Shown in pieces: positions 1-5,122 of a stretch of DNA of 5,122 nucleotides. Position 1 is the stretch's first letter; each line of letters begins with the position of its first letter. This DNA is from an uncultured Rikenellaceae bacterium. Its GTDB lineage: Bacteria; Bacteroidota; Bacteroidia; Bacteroidales; Rikenellaceae. Under the pieces are notes generated by a model. That model did no database searches. It saw only the letters and a list, made by a program, of their open reading frames with translations, and was not told where the DNA came from. The stretch covers positions 1 to 5,122 of the forward strand of contig CAMQVM010000143.1 of assembly GCA_947038135.1 (NCBI GenBank). Reading direction: 5' to 3'. The translations under genes and the position numbers were made by a program.

Positions 1-150
1 ATCAAACAGATATGTAAATCAGATTTATATATCGGCTATAAATCTAAAGAGATTTTAGAGCATATGAAATCACACCCTTTCAATATAAGCTCATGGAAGC
101 TAATTTCTTATTATTTCAAGTACAAGTCAAAATATGAATCTCAAAAATAA
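1..150 (+). CDS. C-terminal end of an unidentified protein, possibly a glycosyltransferase (5'-truncated by window edge)
   Basis: An open frame enters from the left edge in frame 1 and runs 49 codons to a TAA at 148-150. The visible tail is rich in Lys, Tyr and Ser, ends in a basic stretch (YFKYKSKYESQK) and has no motif I can assign. Its end overlaps the start of the next gene by 17 bp in another frame, which suggests the two are cotranscribed and perhaps translationally coupled. The next gene is glycosyltransferase-like, and short basic or aromatic tails are common in polysaccharide-cluster glycosyltransferases, so a related role is a reasonable inference from context only. The open frame and the tight overlap support it being a real gene. 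The function is unknown. Confidence 0.6.
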   Translation: MKQICKSDLYIGYKSKEILEHMKSHPFNISSWKLISYYFKYKSKYESQK

Positions 151-943
151 CACATTAAATATAAAGGTTTTAATCCCTCTATATAAAGATATTTTATCAG
201 ATCTAGAGGTTAAGATTATAGAAAACAACATAGAACAGCTTAAAGATTTTGAGATAATATTTCTACTTCCTACATCGCTATCTACTAAAAACTTTTCTGC
301 ACAAATAGAGCTGAAAAACCACACTATTATAAGAGTTTCAGACGAGTGGCTAGGGCGTAAAAATGGTATTTCAGGGTATAATAATATGCTGTTATCTAAG
401 GGCTTTTATGAACTTTTCACAGATGTTAAATATATATTGATATGCCATAGTGATGCCTACATATTCAAAAATCAACTTAGCTACTGGTACGAGAAAGACT
501 ATGACTGCATCGCAGCACCATGGGTTAAGCGTTCTGTATATCAGTTTCCTCTTATTAGCTGCTATATGTGGATTCGTCGCAAGCTATTTAGTAGATATCT
601 ACACCACCTAAAGCAAGACCTATATAACAAAATAGGCAATGGTGGTCTTTCACTTAGGAAGGTGTCTAGCTTTATAACAGCGTGTGATAAATATAGCAAC
701 GAGATAGACTTTTTTCTCTCACAAAAGGGGCATTTATATCATGAAGATGTCTTTTGGGCTATAATCCCTTCTGAATTTAGCTACCCCACGACAGAAGAGG
801 CTATGCAGTTTTCTATTGATACCAACCCTAAGTACTGTTATAAAAAACTAGGTGGTGAGCTACCATTTGGGTGCCATGGACTTACACGAAAAAGGCTATT
901 TAATTTCTGGAAAGATATCATAGGACTTCAAAGTAATAGTTAA
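134..943 (+). CDS. DUF5672 family glycosyltransferase-like protein
   Basis: This complete 269-residue protein has the pattern I recognise as DUF5672, a family found in capsule, LPS and other surface-glycan clusters and thought to be glycosyltransferases of the GT-A type. Visible motifs are a hydrophobic N-terminal strand (KVLIPLY, about residues 11-17), HSDAYIF at 105-111 (Asp107 is a candidate nucleotide-sugar or metal-binding acid, like the DxD of GT-A enzymes), AAPW at 127-130, GNGGLSLR at 168-175, HEDVFW at 203-208 and a C-terminal PFGCHG at 244-249. There is no signal peptide or clear membrane segment, so it is probably cytoplasmic, acting on a lipid-linked or nucleotide-sugar substrate at the inner membrane face. 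The ATG at 134 is the only in-frame start that keeps the N-terminal strand. It lies inside the previous gene and has no clear Shine-Dalgarno, which is normal for Bacteroidota. The gene is the last of its strand before a convergent operon. Donor and acceptor sugars cannot be told from sequence. Confidence 0.85.
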   Translation: MNLKNNTLNIKVLIPLYKDILSDLEVKIIENNIEQLKDFEIIFLLPTSLSTKNFSAQIELKNHTIIRVSDEWLGRKNGISGYNNMLLSKGFYELFTDVKYILICHSDAYIFKNQLSYWYEKDYDCIAAPWVKRSVYQFPLISCYMWIRRKLFSRYLHHLKQDLYNKIGNGGLSLRKVSSFITACDKYSNEIDFFLSQKGHLYHEDVFWAIIPSEFSYPTTEEAMQFSIDTNPKYCYKKLGGELPFGCHGLTRKRLFNFWKDIIGLQSNS

Positions 944-997
944 AGACCATTACAAAACTAATAAATTCTAAGCTGAAGAAGAGCGTTGATAAATTAC

Positions 998-1064
998 AAA
1001 AAAAGCGAATAATGAAGGGTTAGAAAAAAGTAGCACACTAATATACTCATCTCTTCTAACCCCT
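998..1064 (-). terminator. Probable intrinsic terminator of the minus-strand operon
   Basis: Read as minus-strand RNA, bases 1064-1050 (AGGGGUUAGAAGAGA) pair with 1029-1015 (UUUUUUCUAACCCUU). This gives a continuous 15-bp stem with three G-U pairs around a 20-nt loop, which can itself close further (AGUA with UACU). About ten bases after the stem comes a run of seven U (1004-998). It lies some 40 nt past the stop of the carbonic anhydrase homologue, in the gap between convergent genes. The G-U pairs become A-C mismatches on the plus strand, where only a 9-bp core remains, so the structure favours the minus-strand transcript. The large loop and the gap before the U-run are not textbook features, hence the moderate confidence. 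Confidence 0.5.
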
Positions 1065-1104
1065 AAAATGATGCTGCATTTCACATTTTTGCAACTATTT
1101 CAAA

Positions 1105-1620
1105 CTACTCTTTATACCACGATGAATACATAAGATAATCATTAGCTATACGCTCTATTATCTCTTTGTTTTGCTTAGGATCGACCATCTTTATCTTCTT
1201 TGCAGGAACACCTCCCCAAATACTACCAGCCTCTACCCTAGTTCCCGATAGAATCAGTGCATTAGCCGCTATTATAGAGCCTTTTTCAATGATTGCATTA
1301 TCAAGAACAACCGCACCCATACCAATAAGGCAGTTATCTTCAATTGTAGCACCATGTATCACTGCATTATGCCCCACAGATACATTATCGCCAATGGTAG
1401 TAGTAGATTTTTTATATAGAGTGTGCACAATTGCACCATCTTGAATATTTACTTTGTTTCCAATAGTTATAGTGTTAACATCACCACGTAAAACAGCACC
1501 AAACCATATACTGCAATCATCACCAATCGTTACATCGCCAATGATTGTAGCATTTTCAGCTAGATATATATTCTCGCCAAACTTAGGAGTAAAACCCCTT
1601 ACTTCTTTAACTAATGCCAT
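1105..1620 (-). CDS. Gamma-carbonic anhydrase family protein (CamH/YrdA-like hexapeptide-repeat protein)
   Basis: This 171-residue protein is a left-handed parallel beta-helix with hexapeptide repeats from about residue 20 to 135 (for example ATIIGDVTIG, TITIGNKVNIQDG), followed by a C-terminal helix (about 148-169) that packs against the helix in this family. The three zinc-ligand histidines of gamma-carbonic anhydrases are in place: His66 (IVHT), His84 (VGHN) and His89 (IHGA). The conserved Arg45-Gly-Asp47 and Gln60-Asp61 are also present. It lacks the acidic loop carrying the proton-shuttle glutamate of archaeal Cam, so it belongs with the CamH/YrdA/PaaY-type homologues, some of which have weak or no measured anhydrase activity. 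It is expected to be a cytoplasmic trimer with metal sites at subunit interfaces. The start is the ATG right after mazG (8 nt between stop and start), so the two share a transcript. A hexapeptide acyltransferase is the alternative, but the His triad argues against it. Confidence 0.92.
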   Translation of the reverse strand: MALVKEVRGFTPKFGENIYLAENATIIGDVTIGDDCSIWFGAVLRGDVNTITIGNKVNIQDGAIVHTLYKKSTTTIGDNVSVGHNAVIHGATIEDNCLIGMGAVVLDNAIIEKGSIIAANALILSGTRVEAGSIWGGVPAKKIKMVDPKQNKEIIERIANDYLMYSSWYKE

Positions 1621-1628
1621 ATCAATTA

Positions 1629-2399
1629 TTATCTATTTTCTTTATTTTTAGCCTCCACCCAAAGCTCCTCCATCTCAGGAAGTGACAGTTGATTAAGCTT
1701 ATTATCTGCACGTTTTTCGATGTAGTTAAAACGCTCTATAAATTTTTTGTTCGTCATCTCTAGTGCATCTGACGGATCAATGCCATACTTACGTGAGCAG
1801 TTGATTAACGAAAACAGTACATCACCCATCTCTTGAGCCATCTTGGCAGTATCGCCACTTTTGACCTCTGCTTCAAACTCTAACATCTCTTCCCGAACCT
1901 TAGCCCAACACTCATCTACATTGTCCCAGTCGAAACCTACCGATGCTGCTTTTTTCTGTATTCTATACGCCTTTGTAAGTGGTGGTAATGCAGTTGGCAC
2001 ACCTGCCAAAGTGGCTCTGTTACCTCCTTTTTCATTGCGCTTTATCTCTTCCCAGTTCTTCACAACCTCGCTACTTCCTGCCACCTTAAGTTCACCGAAA
2101 ACATGAGGGTGACGACGTATAAGCTTATTATTCAACCCCTCAATTACATCATCGATAGTGAATTGTTTCTGCTCCTCTGCAATTTTAGAGTAAAAAATAA
2201 TATGTAGCAACACATCCCCCAGCTCCTCTTTGATATTATCAAAGTCACGGTTACCAATCGCCTCTATCAGCTCATAGCACTCTTCTATTGTGCTACTTTT
2301 AAGAGAGTCAAAAGTCTGTTTTTTATCCCATGGACACTCCTCACGTAGACGATTCATTATATCTACTAAGGAGGTGAGATTATTTTTTGTTATTGTCAT
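1629..2399 (-). CDS. mazG: Nucleoside triphosphate pyrophosphohydrolase MazG
   Basis: MazG hydrolyses (d)NTPs to the NMP and pyrophosphate, clearing non-canonical nucleotides, and in some bacteria it moderates stress signalling. From the ATG at 2399 the protein has 256 residues, close to the 263 of E. coli MazG, and it shows the tandem MazG domains. The N-terminal domain carries CPWD at 22-25, EExxE at 39-43, EELGD at 58-62 and RRHPHVF at 95-101. The C-terminal domain carries GFDW at 155-158, EExxE-like residues 170-174 and EMGD at 190-193. The paired acidic motifs bind the Mg ions. The frame stays open to a GTG at 2424-2426 (nine more codons), but those residues are not family-like and the ATG aligns with the usual MazG start, so I chose the ATG. 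No Shine-Dalgarno is visible; the leader is A/T-rich. It is probably cotranscribed with the downstream carbonic anhydrase homologue and may have its own promoter in the repeat-like upstream gap. Confidence 0.95.
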   Translation of the reverse strand: MTITKNNLTSLVDIMNRLREECPWDKKQTFDSLKSSTIEECYELIEAIGNRDFDNIKEELGDVLLHIIFYSKIAEEQKQFTIDDVIEGLNNKLIRRHPHVFGELKVAGSSEVVKNWEEIKRNEKGGNRATLAGVPTALPPLTKAYRIQKKAASVGFDWDNVDECWAKVREEMLEFEAEVKSGDTAKMAQEMGDVLFSLINCSRKYGIDPSDALEMTNKKFIERFNYIEKRADNKLNQLSLPEMEELWVEAKNKENR

Positions 2400-2448
2400 A
2401 ATTAATAATTTACTGAAGCTAACCACTTCTAATATCTACACATTACAG

Positions 2449-2529
2449 AAATCACCGAAACATCAAAAGCTACAAAAGCACCATAAAACATACCAAAGCC
2501 CCAAAAATCATAAGACCTACAAAAGCTTC
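2449..2529. repeat. Degenerate 9-bp-period repeat between rluA-type gene and mazG
   Basis: Written on the plus strand, nine consecutive 9-base units from 2449 share a start of AAR or close to it: AAATCACCG, AAACATCAA, AAGCTACAA, AAGCACCAT, AAAACATAC, CAAAGCCCC, AAAAATCAT, AAGACCTAC, AAAAGCTTC. Eight of the nine begin AAA or AAG. A 10-base exact match (CTACAAAAGC) recurs at 2470 and 2517. The last two units run over the stop codon and final codons of the pseudouridine synthase gene, so the tail of that gene is part of the array. The units are diverged, so this may be a decayed minisatellite. It is too short-period for CRISPR. Function is unknown. Confidence 0.5.
2465..2497 (-). promoter_or_regulatory. 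Candidate Bacteroidota-type promoter for mazG
   Basis: On the minus strand, TTTG (2497-2494) is followed after 21 bases by TAGCTTTT (2472-2465). That matches TAnnTTTG at seven of eight positions and is followed directly by another G. Spacing and motifs fit the -33 TTTG / -7 TAnnTTTG promoter described for the primary sigma factor of Bacteroides. Transcription would start near 2458, leaving a leader of about 60 nt before the mazG ATG. The region is low-complexity and T-rich on this strand, so a chance match is quite possible. Confidence 0.3.
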
Positions 2530-3509
2530 ATAAACTGCGAAGGCACTGCTGTTTCAAAATTCATCTCTTCACCAGTAATAGGGTGCATAAATTTGATTTT
2601 TCGAGCATGAAGGGCAATACGTCCGATAGATGAAGGATTTCCACCATACTTTTTATCGCCTACAATAGGGCAAAACATATCTTTCATGTGAATACGAATT
2701 TGATTCTTTTTACCAGTTTCAAGCTGTAACTCTACAAGAGTACCACTATATCCATGCTTAAGCACTTTATAGTGTGTAGTAGCAAGCTCGCCTTTTGAGG
2801 GGTCAAGCGTAGAGTACATAATCAAAGCACTGCTCTCTGCTAGGTAGCTAGTAACCTCGCCAACTTCATTTTTAGGACGACCACTAAGCACCGCTACATA
2901 CCTACGCTCTATCACTAAATCATTCCAATTTTGTTGTAATCTATGCTGCACCTCCATACTCTTAGCAAAAAGCATAAGACCTGAAGTCTCTCTATCAAGA
3001 CGATGAACAATAAATATACGGTTAGAGCTATCTTTAGCCTTAAGATACTCACTAAGGATATAGTATGCAGTACGCTTACGCTCTTTTGTTGTTGCCATCG
3101 ACAGAAGTCCATTTTTTTTATTTATAACGATGATATCATCATCCTCATATATCAACTTCAACATCGAGTGAGTAAATTTATTCTCGATTGGTTCTCTGTT
3201 AAGTGTTACTTGAGCACCCTTTTTGATCTTATAATCAAACTGCTTAGTCATTGTACCGTCGATAGATATTTGACGATTACGAAGATACGACTTCACTGTT
3301 GTTTTACTTCTTTCTGGCATTACACGAAACAGAAAATCAAGAAGTGCAGAGTCTTCATCAACCTCAAAAACATCATTTTGATTGTTTTTTACTTTCTTGG
3401 ATGGTTTAGACTTAGCTGTTGATTGCTCTCTATTTGACCGCTTATCTCTCTGATCATTCTCAAAGTAAGCATATAATTCTTCGTGTGTATACTCATCGTT
3501 ATCGTTCAT
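2517..3509 (-). CDS. RluA family pseudouridine synthase (RluD-like, with S4 domain)
   Basis: This 330-residue enzyme isomerises specific uridines in rRNA or tRNA to pseudouridine. Residues 1-50 are a charged, probably disordered extension: acidic at first (NDNDEYTHEELY), then rich in Lys, Arg and Ser. An S4 RNA-binding domain follows at about 52-106 (SALLDFLFRVMP, VKSYLRNRQISIDG). The catalytic domain runs from about 117 to 325, with the RluA signature HRLDRETSG at 169-177 (Asp172 is the catalytic aspartate), TGKKNQIRIHM at 266-276, GDKKYGG at 284-290 and IALHARKIKFMHP at 298-310. The S4 domain and motif set favour the RluC/RluD branch, but the target uridine cannot be told from sequence. The ATG at 3509 follows an A/T-rich leader without a Shine-Dalgarno. 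A structured RNA lies between it and the upstream namZ-like gene. The TAG stop and last codons fall inside the 9-bp-period repeat. Confidence 0.95.
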   Translation of the reverse strand: MNDNDEYTHEELYAYFENDQRDKRSNREQSTAKSKPSKKVKNNQNDVFEVDEDSALLDFLFRVMPERSKTTVKSYLRNRQISIDGTMTKQFDYKIKKGAQVTLNREPIENKFTHSMLKLIYEDDDIIVINKKNGLLSMATTKERKRTAYYILSEYLKAKDSSNRIFIVHRLDRETSGLMLFAKSMEVQHRLQQNWNDLVIERRYVAVLSGRPKNEVGEVTSYLAESSALIMYSTLDPSKGELATTHYKVLKHGYSGTLVELQLETGKKNQIRIHMKDMFCPIVGDKKYGGNPSSIGRIALHARKIKFMHPITGEEMNFETAVPSQFMKLL

Positions 3510-3542
3510 CTGTTTATATTTTTAATGGTAATGAAACTATTA

Positions 3543-3589
3543 TCAAACAACTATACCTCGCTGCTAACAGTAACAAGGCGATTGTTTAA
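3543..3589 (-). promoter_or_regulatory. Multi-helix RNA hairpin in the namZ-rluA gap
   Basis: In the minus-strand transcript, beginning three bases after the namZ-like stop, three stacked helices form. UUAAACAA (3589-3582) pairs with UUGUUUGA (3550-3543). UCGC (3581-3578) pairs with GCGA (3561-3558). UGUUA (3575-3571) pairs with UAGCA (3566-3562) around a CUGU loop. A 7-base bulge (3557-3551) interrupts the 3' side and a 2-base bulge (3577-3576) the 5' side. The two G-U pairs become A-C mismatches on the plus strand, so only the operon transcript folds fully. No U-run follows, so it is not a standard terminator. It could be a 3'-end stabiliser for the upstream message, a processing site or a leader element for the pseudouridine synthase gene. 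Confidence 0.4.
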
Positions 3590-3592
3590 CTC

Positions 3593-4756
3593 TTATTGAT
3601 ATATTAAATATTGTTGCCTGTCTAACTTAAACTTCTCTACGTCACCCTTCCAGCGACTCTCAATCTCTTGAGCTGTTTTACCCTCGATAATCATCTTACG
3701 AACATAAGACACGCCAATAAGCTTCTCAAAAAAGGAGTTAAAAAACTTCAATTCACCCCCTTGCTCTGCCTTAATTACATTGTAGCTATCTATCAAATAC
3801 TCTAAACTCACACCCTTCTTTCGGGCAACCTCAGTACTTGTAGTTGATAAATTCACACCCATACACAACTTATCTTTTTGAGGAGGATATTTCGCTCCAG
3901 GCATAGATATAGGAGTGAAATGATAGCTGTATATCACCATTTTAGGGTGGCCATATAGCTGAAAAGGATAAGGTGTACCTCGCCCTACCGACACATTTGT
4001 TGCCTCAAAGTAGCACAACGATGGGTAGAGATATACAGATAGCATATTTGGAAGATTTGGCGATGGTTTTACTGGCAACCTATAATAGCTATCACGACTA
4101 TATCCAGCACACTCTACAATCTCAACATTACATTTATCAGCACCTATCCACCCTTTATCATTTGCCATAAGAGCGAGCTCGGCTGCTGTCATACCATAGA
4201 GTATAGGTATAGGAAAAACACCCACAAACGACTTATGCTTCATATCTAATATAGGGCCATCTACCAAAGTTATATTAGGATTTGGTCTATCTAGTATCAG
4301 CAATGTTCTATTCCATTTTGCCACTTTCTCCATGCAATATTTAAGAGTAGATATATATGTAAAATATCGCACTCCAACATCTTGCAGGTCATATATCAGC
4401 ACATCTATATTTTTCATTATGCTATCGGGTGGTGCTGGGCTAGCGCCATACAAAGACACCACTTTAATACCTGTTTGTTTGTCAACATACGATTTAACTT
4501 TCTCGCCAGCATCTGCATTCCCTCTAAAGCCATGTTCAGGAGAAAATATATATCGAATATCTACACCTCTACTATGAAGTGTATCAATAAGATGAGTTTC
4601 ACCTACTAGTGTAGTATGATTTGCTATCACCCCTACTCTTTTACCACTAAGAAGTGGCAGGTAGCTATCCATGCGCTCTGCCCCTACCTCTATCTGCGCT
4701 AAGGCAGGCAGAGAAGAGATCAATAAAGCAAGCAGAATATATATATATTTTTGCAT
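3593..4756 (-). CDS. namZ: Secreted exo-beta-N-acetylmuramidase, NamZ / DUF1343 family (GH171)
   Basis: The family (Pfam DUF1343, CAZy GH171; founder B. subtilis NamZ/YbbC, homologues in Tannerella) removes N-acetylmuramic acid from the non-reducing end of peptidoglycan fragments, for turnover and recycling. The 387-residue protein starts with a signal peptide (lysine, then hydrophobic about 5-17, ALAQ at 18-21). There is no lipobox cysteine, so signal peptidase I cleavage and a periplasmic location are expected. Family motifs in order are ANHT at 45-48, FSPEHGFRG at 71-79 (Glu74 is the candidate catalytic acid), YDLQDVGVRYFTY at 122-134, LDRPNP at 155-160, PSPNLPN at 231-237 and EATNVSVGRGT at 251-261 (Ala252 where I expect Gly in many homologues). 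The length is typical of the family. The ATG lies 4 nt after the aminotransferase stop, so the two are cotranscribed. The fold is certain; activity on MurNAc is inferred from the family, and the symbol is used in that sense. Confidence 0.92.
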   Translation of the reverse strand: MQKYIYILLALLISSLPALAQIEVGAERMDSYLPLLSGKRVGVIANHTTLVGETHLIDTLHSRGVDIRYIFSPEHGFRGNADAGEKVKSYVDKQTGIKVVSLYGASPAPPDSIMKNIDVLIYDLQDVGVRYFTYISTLKYCMEKVAKWNRTLLILDRPNPNITLVDGPILDMKHKSFVGVFPIPILYGMTAAELALMANDKGWIGADKCNVEIVECAGYSRDSYYRLPVKPSPNLPNMLSVYLYPSLCYFEATNVSVGRGTPYPFQLYGHPKMVIYSYHFTPISMPGAKYPPQKDKLCMGVNLSTTSTEVARKKGVSLEYLIDSYNVIKAEQGGELKFFNSFFEKLIGVSYVRKMIIEGKTAQEIESRWKGDVEKFKLDRQQYLIYQ

Positions 4757-4760
4757 CTCT

Positions 4761-5122
4761 TTAATTTATATTTTGAGTCACCTCAATTATTATATCACAA
4801 CATAAATTTATCTCTTCTTCTGTAATTGTCAAAGGGGGTGCTATACGCATAGCAGTATCACAAAAAAGAAACCCTTCAGTTATGATACCTCTCTCTACTA
4901 CCCTCTTCACAACTCTATCACGAAGCTCTTGATCATGAAAATCAAGCGCTATCATAAGACCAAGGTGTCGAATCTCTTTAACACCAACACAACTCTTCAA
5001 ACGTGACACAAACAGCTCATTTTTAGATTTCACTTGCTCTAACAACTTGTGCTCCTCCATATATTCCATCGCTGCAACTCCTGCTGCTGCCGATACTGGA
5101 TGTCCACCAAAGGTAGTAATAT
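4761..5122 (-). CDS. Class III PLP-dependent aminotransferase, C-terminal part (5' end beyond the window)
   Basis: The frame is open from the right edge to the TAA at 4761-4763, giving the last 119 residues. The true start lies outside, so the internal ATG at 5069 should not be taken as the start. The visible part begins with TTFGGHPVSAAAG, the class III motif whose Thr contacts the PLP phosphate of the partner subunit. It continues with HLGLMIALDF (the usual RGxGLM-type strand, here with HLG) and ends with the family signature MRIAPPLTITEEEI, whose Arg binds the substrate carboxylate. The PLP-binding lysine would lie upstream, outside the window. The family includes acetylornithine, ornithine, 4-aminobutyrate and lysine aminotransferases. 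The sequence resembles the Bacteroidota group usually labelled 'aspartate aminotransferase family protein', and the substrate cannot be decided from this part. It is a cytoplasmic enzyme and the first visible gene of the minus-strand operon. Confidence 0.92.
   Translation of the reverse strand, partial: ITTFGGHPVSAAAGVAAMEYMEEHKLLEQVKSKNELFVSRLKSCVGVKEIRHLGLMIALDFHDQELRDRVVKRVVERGIITEGFLFCDTAMRIAPPLTITEEEINLCCDIIIEVTQNIN

Noticed and set aside
944..1104. Possible tRNA or small RNA gene in the gap between convergent genes.
   Set aside because: No cloverleaf, T-loop motif or CCA-type end is seen. The only structure is the terminator-like hairpin.
1166..1651. Two plus-strand open frames antisense to the carbonic anhydrase homologue.
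   Set aside because: Their Pro/Ser/Thr/Ile content mirrors the repeated hexapeptide codons on the other strand. They are shadows of that gene.
2400..2426. Nine-codon N-terminal extension of MazG from a GTG.
   Set aside because: The ATG at 2399 matches the usual family start and length. The extra residues show no family similarity, and the longer start would need a GTG.
2470..2511. A 13-residue hydrophobic minus-strand peptide frame (MIFGALVCFMVLL) in the repeat.
   Set aside because: The repeat period is a multiple of three and T-rich on this strand, so a short hydrophobic frame is expected by composition. Nothing else supports translation.
2449..2529. CRISPR-like array.
   Set aside because: Units are 9 bp, degenerate and without spacers.
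2290..2610. A 106-codon plus-strand frame with a repetitive Lys/His/Tyr/Gln-rich middle.
   Set aside because: It overlaps mazG and the pseudouridine synthase gene antisense, and its repetitive middle is simply the 9-bp-period DNA repeat read in a frame (9 bp is three codons). No start context or family resemblance.
3003..3422. 139-codon plus-strand open frame.
   Set aside because: It lies wholly antisense to the well-supported pseudouridine synthase gene, and its Cys/Ile/Leu/Phe-rich product resembles no family I know.

Overview
The window looks like a stretch of a low-GC Bacteroidota chromosome, most likely of the order Bacteroidales. Three things point there. The starts lack convincing Shine-Dalgarno sequences and are preceded by A/T-rich leaders. 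The families present are common in that phylum: a signal-peptide-bearing NamZ/DUF1343 protein, a two-domain MazG, an RluA-type pseudouridine synthase with a charged N-terminal extension, a DUF5672 protein, and a class III aminotransferase of the type often annotated 'aspartate aminotransferase family'. One candidate promoter also resembles the TTTG / TAnnTTTG type of this phylum. This placement is inferred from gene families, not from a marker gene.

Layout. Bases 1-943 (+ strand) are the end of a surface-polysaccharide type gene cluster: the last 49 codons of an unidentified protein, overlapping by 17 bp a complete DUF5672 glycosyltransferase-like gene. Bases 944-1104 separate two convergent transcription units and hold a long imperfect hairpin, best read as the terminator of the minus-strand unit. 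Bases 1105-5122 (- strand) form a series of five genes in the same direction. In transcription order they are a class III aminotransferase (cut by the right edge), a secreted exo-N-acetylmuramidase (NamZ, DUF1343), an RluA-family rRNA/tRNA pseudouridine synthase, the nucleotide pyrophosphohydrolase MazG and a gamma-carbonic-anhydrase-like hexapeptide protein.

How the genes relate. Aminotransferase and namZ are 4 nt apart, and mazG and the carbonic anhydrase homologue are 8 nt apart, so each pair is very probably cotranscribed. The two longer gaps are both structured. The 83-nt gap between namZ and rluA contains a multi-helix RNA hairpin that starts three bases after the namZ stop. The gap between rluA and mazG (117 nt to the preferred mazG start) contains a degenerate 9-bp-period repeat with a promoter-like element inside it. 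The functions are housekeeping (amino-acid metabolism, peptidoglycan turnover, RNA modification, nucleotide-pool sanitation, metal-dependent CO2 chemistry or a related reaction) and do not form one evident pathway.

I see no mobile element, CRISPR array, RNA gene or clearly novel system. The items most worth a second look are the 9-bp-period repeat and the two hairpins, whose G-U pairs form only in the minus-strand transcript.
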